Below, piece by piece: positions 26,681-35,858 of a stretch of 64,000 nucleotides of DNA; within the stretch, counting starts at the first letter, position 1, and every line of letters starts with the position of its first letter. The notes under the pieces are model-generated. The model saw only the letters and a list, made by a program, of their open reading frames with translations. It was not told the origin of the DNA and ran no database searches. Source of the stretch: Tersicoccus phoenicis. GTDB taxonomy: Bacteria; Actinomycetota; Actinomycetes; Actinomycetales; Micrococcaceae. The position numbers and the translations under genes were made by a program. The DNA lies in NCBI RefSeq assembly GCF_001968835.1, contig NZ_MRDE01000074.1, positions 22,333 through 86,332 of the forward strand, given 5' to 3'.

Positions 26681-27957
26681 GGAAGCTGTTGGCCGCGACC
26701 GCCGTCCGGCGCGCGCACGTGCTGCTGCTCGAGCTACCCGGCGGAGGCCGGGAGCGGATAGCCGCGGAGCGGGAGCTCGGCCGGCGCGGCTGGGTGCTGG
26801 CCGTCTCCCCGAACGACGCCGATGCACTGCTCACCTGCGGCCCCGCCCCGGACCCGGCCGAGTTCGGCGATCTCCTGGACCGGCTGTGGGATCAGCTGCC
26901 GGGTCCGCGCGCCCGATCTCACGTGCACGTCGGTGACGACCCCGCGGTCGCGCTCGACGGCTGCGCCGAGGAACTGCTCGACGTCGACCTGCAGACCGGT
27001 CGCGAGGAAGCGCGACAGGTGCCCGGGGAGAACGACCCCGACGACGGTGTTGATCATGAGCACGGCGGCGCCGCGGGCGACGAGCGGGACGCCATGGATC
27101 ACTCCGAGCACGGGGCCGGCGACGCGGACGGCGACGACGGCGGGGGCGCCGGCGAGGACCAGGAGCACATGGACATGGGCGGCATGGACATGGGTGAGAT
27201 GGACATGGGCAACATGGACATGGACATGCCGATGCCCGGCGGGATACCGCTGGCCGGTGGCGGTCCGGACCGCGACGGCCTCGAGATGGATGTCCTGCGC
27301 GTGCCGCTCGGACCGCTGCTGCCGCTGTGGCCCGCCGGTCTGGTGGTGGAGTGCAGCCTGCAGGGGGACCTGGTCGTGGAGGCGACGGCTCGGTTCCTGG
27401 GTGCGTCCGACAGTGGGACCTCGCGGCACCGGAACCGGCCACCGACCGCGCACGACGTCGTCGTGCACCAGACGGATCTCGCGGCCCGGTTGCTCGGCCT
27501 CGCCGGTGCCGACCCGGCCGCCGCCCGGGCGCGGGCCATCCGGGACGCCGCGGCCGACGGCGCGTCCCCCCGGACCTGCCACGGGTTGCTCGTCGATGAA
27601 CTCGCCCGGTTGCGCCGGTCCGTCCTGCTGCGGCGTTCGTTGCGTGGTGTCGGGGTGATCGAAGGGGACGAGCCCACGGCCGCTCTCGCGCACCACGAGG
27701 CCGGCGACCCGGCCGGCACCGATGCCTGGTCTCGTCTGCTCGGCATGCTCGAGACGGCCGCCACCGCGATCGCCACGGGAGAAGTACCGGTTGCCACCGC
27801 CGGAGGGATATCCAGCACTGGCGCCTCCCGCGAGGACCAGCTCGTCCTCCTCTCCGCGTTGCTTCCCGGGTGCGATCTTGCGGAAGCGCGGCTCATCGTG
27901 GCCAGCCTGGACCTCGACCCGTTACGCGTACCCGCACCGGACAGGGTGACGGCGTGA
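26671..27957 (+). CDS. Degenerate NuoB-NuoD-like fusion with His/Asp/Met-rich insert
   Basis: A 428-residue protein in the position of the peripheral-arm subunits. Residues 1-90 resemble NuoB (VSPNDADALLTCGPAPDP and DRLWDQLPGPRAR match SPRQADxLIVAG and LYDQMPEPRWV), but the CysCys and later cysteines that hold cluster N2 are absent. Residues about 120-190 are a linker with DHEHGG, MDHSEHG and repeated MDM (residues 167-189). From about residue 205, LRVPLGPLLPLWPAGLVVEC and GDLVVEA resemble the NuoD/hydrogenase large-subunit start. There are five scattered cysteines and no CxxC. It is likely a structural cap on the membrane arm, possibly metal-binding; this is inference. Confidence 0.7.
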   Translation: MGLRKLLAATAVRRAHVLLLELPGGGRERIAAERELGRRGWVLAVSPNDADALLTCGPAPDPAEFGDLLDRLWDQLPGPRARSHVHVGDDPAVALDGCAEELLDVDLQTGREEARQVPGENDPDDGVDHEHGGAAGDERDAMDHSEHGAGDADGDDGGGAGEDQEHMDMGGMDMGEMDMGNMDMDMPMPGGIPLAGGGPDRDGLEMDVLRVPLGPLLPLWPAGLVVECSLQGDLVVEATARFLGASDSGTSRHRNRPPTAHDVVVHQTDLAARLLGLAGADPAAARARAIRDAAADGASPRTCHGLLVDELARLRRSVLLRRSLRGVGVIEGDEPTAALAHHEAGDPAGTDAWSRLLGMLETAATAIATGEVPVATAGGISSTGASREDQLVLLSALLPGCDLAEARLIVASLDLDPLRVPAPDRVTA

Positions 27958-28955
27958 GTGCGGCGGACGTGGACCAGCTGAGCCAGTGGGCGGCCCTCGG
28001 GGTGCCCGTCGTCCTGCTCCTCGTCACGCTCGTCGGCGCCGCGGTCGACGGCGTGTTGGCCGGCGGAAGCCGAAACGCAGGAAGCGGAGCCGGTGGAAGC
28101 ACAGCCGGTGGAAGCACAGCCGGTGGAAGCACAGCCGGACGAGGCCGAGCCGGGCTGACCGTCCCGCTGGCCGAGGCCGCGCGTCTGCTCCGGCAACGCC
28201 GACGGGGCGCCGTCGCCGCCGACACCCTGCTCTGGCGCGCCGGTGTGGTCGGCATGCCGGTCGCGGCGGTGTTGATGGTGGCCGTGCTCCCGGTGGGATC
28301 GTGGGTGGTGGCGGACCTGCCGGTCGGGCTCGTCTGGTTCAACGCGATCGACGTGTGCATCTGGGCGTTCGCCTGGTTGGCGGGGTGGGGCGCGAACGGG
28401 GTGCCCGGCCTGGTGGGCGGCTACCGGTTCCTGGCGCTCGCACTGGCCTACGAGCTGCCGCTGATGTTCGCGCTCACCGCACCGGCGGCGGCCGCGGGCA
28501 GCCTGCGGATGGCGGACATCGTCGCAGCTCAGGACGGTCTCTGGTTCGTGGTCTGGATGCCGGTGGCGTTCGTGGTGTTCTGCGCCGCGGTACTGGGATT
28601 CTCCCTGCACCGCCCGTTCGTCTCCCCAGTGGCGACCGACATCACCGGGGGCGTGCTCGGCGAGTTGACCGGGGTGGACCGCCTGCTGTTCGAGGCCGGC
28701 CGGTACGGACTGCTGACCGCCGGTTCCGGGTTCGGGGTGGCATTGTTCCTCGGCGGTGGCGCCGGTCCGCTGCTGCCGGCCTGGGTGTGGTTCCTGGTCA
28801 AGACGCTCGTGCTGCTGGTCGTGTTGCTGGCCGTGCGGCGGCGGCTGCCGTTGATCCGTCCCGACCGGTTGATGGGCCCGGCGTGGCTGGTGGCGCTGCC
28901 GGTGGTGCTGCTGCAGGTGCTCGTCGTCGCCGTCGTCGTCATTCCGAAGGGCTGA
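27954..28955 (+). CDS. NuoH-like membrane subunit with degenerate quinone loop
   Basis: A 333-residue multi-helix protein aligned to NuoH/ND1 by WFNAIDVCIWAFAWLAGWG, GSLRMADIVAAQDGLWFVV and the C-terminal WFLVKTLVLLVVLLAVRRRL. In complex I the loop APFDLPEAESELVAGY binds quinone and the NuoB/D face; here it reads RPFVSPVATDITGGVLGEL, with most acidic residues gone. A cytoplasmic GGSTA repeat follows the first helix. The GTG start overlaps the fusion gene's stop (GTGA). It would form the heel of the membrane arm. Confidence 0.82.
   Translation: MSAADVDQLSQWAALGVPVVLLLVTLVGAAVDGVLAGGSRNAGSGAGGSTAGGSTAGGSTAGRGRAGLTVPLAEAARLLRQRRRGAVAADTLLWRAGVVGMPVAAVLMVAVLPVGSWVVADLPVGLVWFNAIDVCIWAFAWLAGWGANGVPGLVGGYRFLALALAYELPLMFALTAPAAAAGSLRMADIVAAQDGLWFVVWMPVAFVVFCAAVLGFSLHRPFVSPVATDITGGVLGELTGVDRLLFEAGRYGLLTAGSGFGVALFLGGGAGPLLPAWVWFLVKTLVLLVVLLAVRRRLPLIRPDRLMGPAWLVALPVVLLQVLVVAVVVIPKG
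28090..28134 (+). repeat. Three 15-base direct repeats in the NuoH-like gene
   Basis: CCGGTGGAAGCACAG is repeated three times perfectly, encoding GGSTA units in a cytoplasmic loop. Confidence 0.9.
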
Positions 28956-29001
28956 ATTCGCGTATCTCAGTTTGCAACGCTGAGGCAGAAGGGAGGGAAG
29001 C

Positions 29002-29598
29002 GTGCTCACCACGATCGTGTTCGTGGCCCTGGCCGTGATCGCCGTCGTCTCCGGTGTCATCGTCTTCCGCACCGACTCGATGGCCCGCGCCACCTACGCG
29101 CTCGCCGTCTCGTTCGTGGCGGTCGGCGTGATGCTGCTGTTGTTCAACCTCGATTACCTCGGGGTGATCACCATCTTGATGATGATGATGGAGATGGCGA
29201 TCATGGCGATCTTCATGATCATGTTCATGGGCATGAATCCCGCGTTGATGCCGATGAGCATGGTGCACAACAAGCGCGGTTCCGCGGTGGTCGCCATCGT
29301 CGTGTTCGTCCTGCTCGCCGCCGTCGCGATCCTGGTCCCGTGGCCCACGCGGCGCGGTGCCCCCGCGGCGGATCTGACGGCGTCGCTGGGGGAGGCGCTG
29401 ATGGGCTCCAACATGCTGGTGATGCTCACGGTCAGCCCGGTCCTGTTCGCCACCCTCGTCGCCGCGCTGGTGCTGGCCAACCCGCGCGGCCGCTACCGGC
29501 GGTATCCGCGCGTCCCCGACGGCACCCCGGCGAGTGCGACGACGACGACGTCGGACGCCGGCGGCCACGGCGGCCACGGCGGGGAGGACGTACGGTGA
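29002..29598 (+). CDS. NuoJ-like membrane subunit
   Basis: A 198-residue protein with five predicted helices. LDYLGVITILMMMMEMAIMA corresponds to the NuoJ TM3 region, which normally contains a conserved Tyr and Gly. The stretch here is unusually Met-rich. The C-terminus is a Gly/His tail (GGHGGHGGED). GTG 29002 has GGGAGGGAAG upstream. A 46-base gap separates it from the NuoH-like gene, and a GTGA overlap joins it to NuoK. Confidence 0.88.
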   Translation: MLTTIVFVALAVIAVVSGVIVFRTDSMARATYALAVSFVAVGVMLLLFNLDYLGVITILMMMMEMAIMAIFMIMFMGMNPALMPMSMVHNKRGSAVVAIVVFVLLAAVAILVPWPTRRGAPAADLTASLGEALMGSNMLVMLTVSPVLFATLVAALVLANPRGRYRRYPRVPDGTPASATTTTSDAGGHGGHGGEDVR

Positions 29599-29897
29599 GC
29601 CTGTCCCTGGTCCTCGTCGCGGCGGCCGCCCTGTTCGGCGTCGGCCTGTTCGGGGCGCTGTCCCAGCAGGTCGTCGTGATGGTGATGATGGGCCTGGAAC
29701 TGATGCTCAACGGTGTGATCCTCGCCGCCGCCGGCTTCTGGTGGTTCCTGTCCCCGGCCCCGGACGGGCAGGTGCTGATCCTGGTGGTGATCACGGCGAT
29801 GACGGTGGAGATGGCGATGGGCTTCGCCGTGGCCACCGTCCTGCACCGCTCGGCGGAGACAGATATGACCGACATGGCCACGGAGCTGTCCGGATGA
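29595..29897 (+). CDS. NuoK-like membrane subunit
   Basis: A 100-residue three-helix protein. The two membrane glutamates of NuoK are kept: GLELMLN (Glu36 equivalent) and ITAMTVEMAMGF (Glu72 equivalent). The proton-path residues of this subunit therefore look functional, in contrast to the quinone-site subunits. It is coupled on both sides by 4-base overlaps. Confidence 0.92.
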   Translation: MSLSLVLVAAAALFGVGLFGALSQQVVVMVMMGLELMLNGVILAAAGFWWFLSPAPDGQVLILVVITAMTVEMAMGFAVATVLHRSAETDMTDMATELSG

Positions 29898-31795
29898 GCG
29901 CCCTCCTGCTGCTGCTGATCGGCCTGCCGGCCGTCGCCGGTGCGCTGCTGTGCGTGGTCGGCCACCGCGCCGACCGGGTGGCCGGCGCCGTGTCGGTGTC
30001 CGTGGCCGTCGTCGTGCTCGTGCTGTCCGTCCCGTTGTCGATCCCGCTGTCCGTCGGGGCGCCCGGCACGACGCCGACAGTGGCCCTGCCGTTGCTGCCC
30101 ACGGTCGCGGGCGGCCGGTTCGCGCTCGTGGTGGACCCGCTGACGGCGGTGATCCTGCCGGTCGTCGCGGCCGTCACCCTGCTGGTGCTGGCGTTCGCCG
30201 TCGCGGAGAACGCGCGGAGCGGGAAGGACACCGGTGATCACACCGACCCGGCACGCTTCCACGGGCTGATGCTGCTGTTCCTCGCCGCGGTGCTCACCAC
30301 CTTGACCGCCACGAACCTGGTCACGCTGCTGTTGGCCTGGGAGGTGATGGGCGCGGCGTCCTGGGCGTTGATCGGCTTCTCCTGGCGCGAAACGGATCGG
30401 GTGAGCGCGGGACTGACCGCGTTCGTCACCACCCGCACCGCCGACCTCGGGCTCTACCTGGCCGCCGGTGCGGCGCTGGCCGGTGGTGGTTCCTTGACCT
30501 TGGCCGACCTGCCGGGTCTACCCGCCGGCTGGCGGGACCTCGCCGCGGCTGGCATCCTGGTCGCCGCGCTCGGCAAGGCCGCGCAACTGCCGTTCAGTTT
30601 CTGGTTGGCCCGGGCCATGGCGGGTCCGAGCACGGTCAGCGCCCTGCTGCACTCCGCGGCCATGGTCGCCATGGGCGGTTACCTGCTGCTGCGGGTGCAG
30701 CCGCTGCTGGCCGCGACCGGTTGGGCACCGGCGACGACGGCGTGGGCCGGTGCGCTCACCGCCCTGCTGCTCGGCGTCGTGGCCCTGGCCCAGGAGGACC
30801 TGAAGCTGCTGCTGGCCGCGTCCACCGCCGCACAGCTCGGTTTCATCGTCCTCGCCGCCGGGGTCGGGGACGTGGCCGGCGGGACGGCGCACCTGATGGC
30901 GCACGCGCTGACCAAGTCGGGCCTGTTCCTGGCCGCTGGGGCCTGGCTGGCCGCGCTCGGCACCAAGCGTCTGACGGCGTTGGTCGGGGCCGGACGGCGG
31001 TGGCCGGTGCTCGGGGTGGCCGCCACCGTCGCGGCCCTGGCGCTGGCCGGCGTCGCCCCGCTCTCGCTGTGGGCCACCAAGGACGACGTCCTCGCCGCCG
31101 CCGCGCGCGTCTCGACACCGCTGTACGTGACCGGGCTGGTCGCCGCCGCGCTCTCGGCCGCCTACGCCGGCAAGGCCGTGGCGCTGCTCTGGCTCCCGCA
31201 GCCGGCCGACGCCGAGGCCGGTTTCGACACGGAGGAGGAGGGCACGCGACGTGTGAGCGCCGGCCAGCAGGTGCCGGTGGTCCTGCTCGCGGTCGGGGCG
31301 GCGTTCGCCGGATTGCTGGTGGTGCGTCCGATCGGATTGCCGTCCCTGCTGCCGGGCAGCGCCGGGGCCGAGGCGGCGGAACTGGTCCTCTCCGCCGTGA
31401 TCGCCGTCGTCGTCCTCGTCCTCGTCGTGGTGGCGCGGGGGCGGTACCGGGTGACGTTCCGACTGCCGCTCGCGGACGGGTGGCTGGGCCTGGAGCGGGC
31501 CGCCGACGTCGTCCTCGTCCGGCCGGTGCTCGCACTGGCCCGGGGGCTGGCCGCGTTCGACGACCGGGTGCTGGACCGGGCGGTCGACCGGGCCGCCACG
31601 GTCGCGCTGGAGAGCGCGGGCAGCAGCGGCCGCGTCGACGCCCGGGTGGACGCGGCGGTGGGCGGCGTGGCCGCCGGGGTCCGCCGTACCGCCCGGCGCG
31701 CCCGCCGACCCCAGACCGGCCTGATCCACCAGTACTACGCCCAAGCGGCGGTGGCGCTCATCGTCGTCGTCCTCGTCCTGATCTTCTGGAGGTGA
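29894..31795 (+). CDS. NuoL-like antiporter subunit
   Basis: A 633-residue Mrp-antiporter-type subunit. The TM5 glutamate is present (LLLAWEVMGAASW), as are the TM7 lysine (ALGKAAQLPFSFWLARAM) and a His in VSALLHSAAMV. In standard NuoL the segment after the lysine reads DAMEGPTPVSALIHAATMV; here Pro is Ser. The C-terminal amphipathic part and a last helix (VALIVVVLVLIFW) are retained. It is probably ion-translocating. The ATG overlaps the NuoK stop by 4 bases. Confidence 0.92.
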   Translation: MSALLLLLIGLPAVAGALLCVVGHRADRVAGAVSVSVAVVVLVLSVPLSIPLSVGAPGTTPTVALPLLPTVAGGRFALVVDPLTAVILPVVAAVTLLVLAFAVAENARSGKDTGDHTDPARFHGLMLLFLAAVLTTLTATNLVTLLLAWEVMGAASWALIGFSWRETDRVSAGLTAFVTTRTADLGLYLAAGAALAGGGSLTLADLPGLPAGWRDLAAAGILVAALGKAAQLPFSFWLARAMAGPSTVSALLHSAAMVAMGGYLLLRVQPLLAATGWAPATTAWAGALTALLLGVVALAQEDLKLLLAASTAAQLGFIVLAAGVGDVAGGTAHLMAHALTKSGLFLAAGAWLAALGTKRLTALVGAGRRWPVLGVAATVAALALAGVAPLSLWATKDDVLAAAARVSTPLYVTGLVAAALSAAYAGKAVALLWLPQPADAEAGFDTEEEGTRRVSAGQQVPVVLLAVGAAFAGLLVVRPIGLPSLLPGSAGAEAAELVLSAVIAVVVLVLVVVARGRYRVTFRLPLADGWLGLERAADVVLVRPVLALARGLAAFDDRVLDRAVDRAATVALESAGSSGRVDARVDAAVGGVAAGVRRTARRARRPQTGLIHQYYAQAAVALIVVVLVLIFWR

Positions 31796-31797
31796 CC

Positions 31798-33288
31798 GTG
31801 CTCAGTCTGCTCATCGTGCTGCCGCTGGCGGCGTCGGCCGTACTCGGCGCACTGCCCCGTACCGCCGACGGCGTGGCCCGCGTCGTGTTCGCCGTCGTCG
31901 CCGGCGTCGAGGTGGTGCTGATCGCCGGACTGTGGCTGGCGGTGGGAACCCCGGCGGCCGGCCAGCTGGCGGCGGAGGAACGGCTGCGCTGGATCCCCGG
32001 CCTGGGGGTGAGCTATCACCTCGGAGTGGACGGGTTGTCCCTGCCGCTGCTGGCCCTGACCGGGGTCATCTTCGCCGCGTGCGCCGTGTACGACTGGCGG
32101 GAAACGGACCGGCCCCGCGCCCGGTCCGCCCTGTTCCTCTTCCTCGAGGCCACCTGCGTCGGCCTGTTCGCGGCCCAGGATCTGATCCTGTTCTTCCTGT
32201 TCTTCGACCTGTCGATCGTGGCGATGTACTTCGTGATCGCCGGCTGGGGGCACGGGGACAAGACGCGGTCGGCCCTGAAATTCTTCCTCTACACCTTCCT
32301 CGGCTCCCTCGCCCTGCTCGTCGGGTTCATCGGCCTGTACCTGGCCGCCGAACCGCACACCTTCGACATCCCCGAACTGGCGCGCGCCGACGTCCTGGCC
32401 GACAACCCGTGGGCGGGCTGGGTGCTCGCGGCCATCGTGGTGGGCCTGGTGGTGAAGACGCCGACGGTGCCGTTCCACACCTGGCTGCCGCCGGCGCACA
32501 CCGACGCCCCGGCCACCGGGTCCGCGGTGCTCGCGGGCGTGCTGCTGAAGATGGGCACCTACGGGTTCGTGCGGATCGCGATGCCGCTGCTGCCCGAGGC
32601 GTGGCGGGCGTGGGCACCGGTGCTCATCGCGGTGGGCATCGTCTCGGTCCTCTACGGCGCGCTGGTGGCGTTGGCCCAGAACAACCTCAAACGGATGATC
32701 GCCTACACCTCGGTCAACCACATGGGCTACGTCGTCCTCGCGGTAGGAGCGGCCGGGGCGGCGGGCGGCGCCGACGACACCGTCCGGCAGACCGCCGTCG
32801 TCGGCGCCGTCACCCAGATGGTCAGCCACGGCCTGATCACCGGGGCCCTGTTCCTGCTGGCCGGGGTGCTCGCCCGCCGGACCGGCACCTACGACCTGAC
32901 CGCGTACGGCGGTCTTGCGGCCTCCGCGCCTCGCTTCGCCGGGTTCTTCGCCGTCGCCTCGTTCGCCTCACTGGGGTTACCCGGCTTCAGCGGCTTCATC
33001 GCCGAGTTCCAGATCTTCGCCGGCAGCATCGGCGTCGTCCCGATCAGCGCGCTCGCCCTGCTCGGCATCCTGATCACCGCCGCCCTGTTCCTGCGCGCCT
33101 TCCAGCGGGTGTTCACCGGACCGGTGCGGGGCGTCTCGGCCGGCTTCGCCGACCTGCGCCCGGGAGAGGCGGTTCCCACCGGTGGCCTGCTGGTCCTCTC
33201 GGTGGCGCTCGGGCTGTTCCCGGCGCCGGTGCTGGACACCATCGCGCCCGCCGCAGCCGACGTCGTCACCCTGGTGCTGCGGGGATGA
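31798..33288 (+). CDS. NuoM-like antiporter subunit
   Basis: A 496-residue subunit. The TM7 lysine and its context are well kept (VKTPTVPFHTWLPPAHTDAP, then AGVLLKMGTYGF). The TM5 acidic residue is Asp instead of Glu (FFLFFDLSIVAMYF against FFWEMMLVPMYF). GTG 31798 is chosen because GGAGG lies 5 bases upstream; an in-frame GTG at 31792 would overlap that site. Confidence 0.92.
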   Translation: MLSLLIVLPLAASAVLGALPRTADGVARVVFAVVAGVEVVLIAGLWLAVGTPAAGQLAAEERLRWIPGLGVSYHLGVDGLSLPLLALTGVIFAACAVYDWRETDRPRARSALFLFLEATCVGLFAAQDLILFFLFFDLSIVAMYFVIAGWGHGDKTRSALKFFLYTFLGSLALLVGFIGLYLAAEPHTFDIPELARADVLADNPWAGWVLAAIVVGLVVKTPTVPFHTWLPPAHTDAPATGSAVLAGVLLKMGTYGFVRIAMPLLPEAWRAWAPVLIAVGIVSVLYGALVALAQNNLKRMIAYTSVNHMGYVVLAVGAAGAAGGADDTVRQTAVVGAVTQMVSHGLITGALFLLAGVLARRTGTYDLTAYGGLAASAPRFAGFFAVASFASLGLPGFSGFIAEFQIFAGSIGVVPISALALLGILITAALFLRAFQRVFTGPVRGVSAGFADLRPGEAVPTGGLLVLSVALGLFPAPVLDTIAPAAADVVTLVLRG

Positions 33289-33292
33289 GCCG

Positions 33293-34702
33293 GTGACCGA
33301 TCCGAGCATGAATCCTCTCGGCCTGCTGCCGGAGCTGCTGCTGCTGGCCGGAGCGGTGGCGTGCCTGCTGACCGGCTCGTTCGTGGCCCAGGACCGGCAG
33401 TGGGTCAGCCGGTTGATCGCCGTCGTCGCGCTGGTGGGATCGGGAATCGCCGCGGTGGTGGCGTTCGCCGGGCCCGTGCTGTCCCTGTACACCGGCAGTT
33501 ACGCCGCGGACGGGCTGACGGCGGCCGGGCGGATCATCGTGGCGGTCTCGGCGCTGCTGGTGATCGGGCTCGGCGTCGACGAGTTGGCCGGTACGGAGCG
33601 GGAGAGCGAGACCTACACCCTCATCCTGCTGGCCTCCCTCGGCGCCGTCGTCCTGGCCGGTACCACGAGCCTGCTGGTGCTCGCGGTCGGGTTTCTGCTG
33701 GCCAGCATCCCGTTGTACGCGCTGATCGGGATGCAGCGCACCCGGCTCGGCGCCGAAGCGGCGATGAAGACCTACCTGATGGGCGCGTTCACCGGCATCG
33801 CCCTGCTGCTCGGCGTCACCATGCTGTACGGGCTGGCCGGCACCAGCCGGTACTCCGACCTCGGGACCCTGGCCGGTGCGCCGGTGGCGGCGGTCGCGGC
33901 CGGCCTGGCCGGGGTGCTGGCCGGGCTGATGTTCAAGGCCGGGGCGGTGCCGGCTCACTTCTGGGTGCCCGACGCCGCGCAGGGCGCCTCCACCACGGCC
34001 GCGGCCTTCGCGACGACGGTGCCGAAGATCGGCGGTTTCCTCGCGCTGTTCCGGCTGCTGACGGTACTGCCGACGACGATCGACTGGCCCCTGCTGGTGG
34101 CCCTGCTGGCCGCGGTGACGATGACGTTGGGCAACCTGGCCGCCTATCCGCAGACCGACGCGCGGCGCCTGCTCGGCTGGTCGACGGTCAGCCAGGCCGG
34201 ATACCTGCTGATGCCGGTCGCGGTGGCCGGCAGCGTCCCGGCGGCCGTTCCCGCGCTGGTGGTCTACCTGGCCGGGTACGCCGTGTCCAACCTGACGGCG
34301 TTCGCCGTGGTGGGCGCGCTGCCGACCCGCCCGGCCCTCTCCGATTACACCGGGGTGGCGCGCGGTCATCCGTGGCTGGCCGTGGGCTTGGTCGTGGCGC
34401 TGCTCAGTCTGGTCGGCACCCCGCCGACCGCGGTGTTCCTCGGCAAACTCGCCGTGTTCACGGTCGCGTGGGACGGCGGGTTCTGGTGGCTGACCGTCGC
34501 CGCCGCCGTCAACACCGTGATCAGCCTCTTCTACTACCTGCGCTGGATCGGCCCGGCGTTCCGGGCGCCGGAGGTAGGGGCCCCGTCGTCGGGCCTTGGG
34601 TCGGACGGCGACCCGGCTGCCCCGTGGGCGACCGCGACGACGCTCGCCGGCGCGCTCCTGATCCTGGTGATCGGCGTCGGCGCCGGCACGCTCGGGGGTT
34701 GA
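33293..34702 (+). CDS. NuoN-like antiporter subunit lacking the TM5 glutamate
   Basis: A 469-residue subunit closing the operon. TM7 and TM8 lysines are present (MFKAGAVPAHFWVPDAAQG and TTVPKIGGFLALF). The TM5 motif LELLSLPLYAL of NuoN reads FLLASIPLYAL here, so the key glutamate is replaced by Leu. Alternative start: ATG 33308. Its stop lies only 16 bases from the convergent prpC stop, leaving little room for a terminator. Confidence 0.9.
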   Translation: MTDPSMNPLGLLPELLLLAGAVACLLTGSFVAQDRQWVSRLIAVVALVGSGIAAVVAFAGPVLSLYTGSYAADGLTAAGRIIVAVSALLVIGLGVDELAGTERESETYTLILLASLGAVVLAGTTSLLVLAVGFLLASIPLYALIGMQRTRLGAEAAMKTYLMGAFTGIALLLGVTMLYGLAGTSRYSDLGTLAGAPVAAVAAGLAGVLAGLMFKAGAVPAHFWVPDAAQGASTTAAAFATTVPKIGGFLALFRLLTVLPTTIDWPLLVALLAAVTMTLGNLAAYPQTDARRLLGWSTVSQAGYLLMPVAVAGSVPAAVPALVVYLAGYAVSNLTAFAVVGALPTRPALSDYTGVARGHPWLAVGLVVALLSLVGTPPTAVFLGKLAVFTVAWDGGFWWLTVAAAVNTVISLFYYLRWIGPAFRAPEVGAPSSGLGSDGDPAAPWATATTLAGALLILVIGVGAGTLGG

Positions 34703-34718
34703 CGACTCGGGCGCGGCG

Positions 34719-35858
34719 TCAGGCCAGGTGACGCTCGTCCGGTCCGTTGTACGCGCTCAGGGGCCGGATCAACGCGTTCGTCTCCAACTGCTCCATGACG
34801 TGCGCCGTCCACCCCGAGATGCGGGACGCGACGAACAACGGCGTGAACGTGGGGGTGTCGAAGCCCATCAGGTGGTAGGCGGGACCGGCCGGGTAGTCGA
34901 GGTTGGGCTTGATGCTCTTGGCCTCGCCCATCGACTTCTCCAACCCGTTGTAGAGGCCGATCAGTTCCGGCCGGTCGTAGTGCTCGATCATCGCGTCCAG
35001 GGCGGCCTTCATGGTCGGCACCCGGGAGTCGCCGTTCTTGTAGACGCGGTGCCCGAAGCCCATCACCTTCTTCTTCGCCGCCAGCGCGTCATCCATCCAC
35101 GCCTTCGCCCGGGCCTCGGCCTCCTCGGCGGTCTCCTCCTGCCGGATGCCGATCTCGTCGAAGGTGTGCATCACCGCCTCGTTGGCGCCGCCGTGCAGCG
35201 GCCCCTTCAGCGCCCCGATCGCGCCGACGACGGCGGAGTGCAGGTCCGACAGGGTCGAGGTGATGACCCGGGCGGTGAACGTCGAGGCGTTGAAGGAGTG
35301 CTCGGCGTACAGGATCATCGAGACGTTGAAGGCGTCGACGACGGGCTCCGCCGCTTCCTCCCCGAACGTCATCCAGAGGAAGTTGGCCGCGTAGCCCAGC
35401 TCCTCGCGCGGTTCGACGAGCTCCTGCCCACGACGGCGGCGCTGATCGTAGGCGACGACGGCGGGCATCCCGGCCAGCAGGGTCTTCGCCTTGGCCAGAT
35501 TCGCCTCCCGGGACGAGTCCTCCGCCGTCGGGTCCTGCGCGCCGAGCACCGACGCCGCCGTCCGGCACACGTCCATCGGGTGGCACGTCGTCGGGAGGGC
35601 GTCGATGATCTGCTTCAGTTCGGGGGACAGGGCCCGGTGCGAGCGCTCGAACGCGGTGAAGTCCGCGAGCTCGACGTCGTCGGGCAGCTCCCCGGTCCAC
35701 AGCAGCAGGGCCACCTGTTCGAAGCTGCACGACGCGGCCAGTTCCTGCACCGGGTACCCGCGGTAGAGCAACGAGTTCGTGTCCGGGTTGACCTTGGAGA
35801 TGGCGGTGCTGTCGACGACGACGCCGGCCAGCCCCTTCTTGATCTCGGCCTCAGCCAT
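34719..35858 (-). CDS. prpC: 2-Methylcitrate synthase (citrate synthase family)
   Basis: A 379-residue citrate synthase-fold enzyme that condenses propionyl-CoA with oxaloacetate. Catalytic His are in LKGPLHGGANE and MGFGHRVYKNGDSR, and the Asp is in NLDYPAG. Placement after prpD and prpB makes the methylcitrate role more likely than primary citrate synthesis. AGGAGG precedes the ATG, and the start overlaps the prpB end by 8 bases. Confidence 0.92.
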   Translation of the reverse strand: MAEAEIKKGLAGVVVDSTAISKVNPDTNSLLYRGYPVQELAASCSFEQVALLLWTGELPDDVELADFTAFERSHRALSPELKQIIDALPTTCHPMDVCRTAASVLGAQDPTAEDSSREANLAKAKTLLAGMPAVVAYDQRRRRGQELVEPREELGYAANFLWMTFGEEAAEPVVDAFNVSMILYAEHSFNASTFTARVITSTLSDLHSAVVGAIGALKGPLHGGANEAVMHTFDEIGIRQEETAEEAEARAKAWMDDALAAKKKVMGFGHRVYKNGDSRVPTMKAALDAMIEHYDRPELIGLYNGLEKSMGEAKSIKPNLDYPAGPAYHLMGFDTPTFTPLFVASRISGWTAHVMEQLETNALIRPLSAYNGPDERHLA

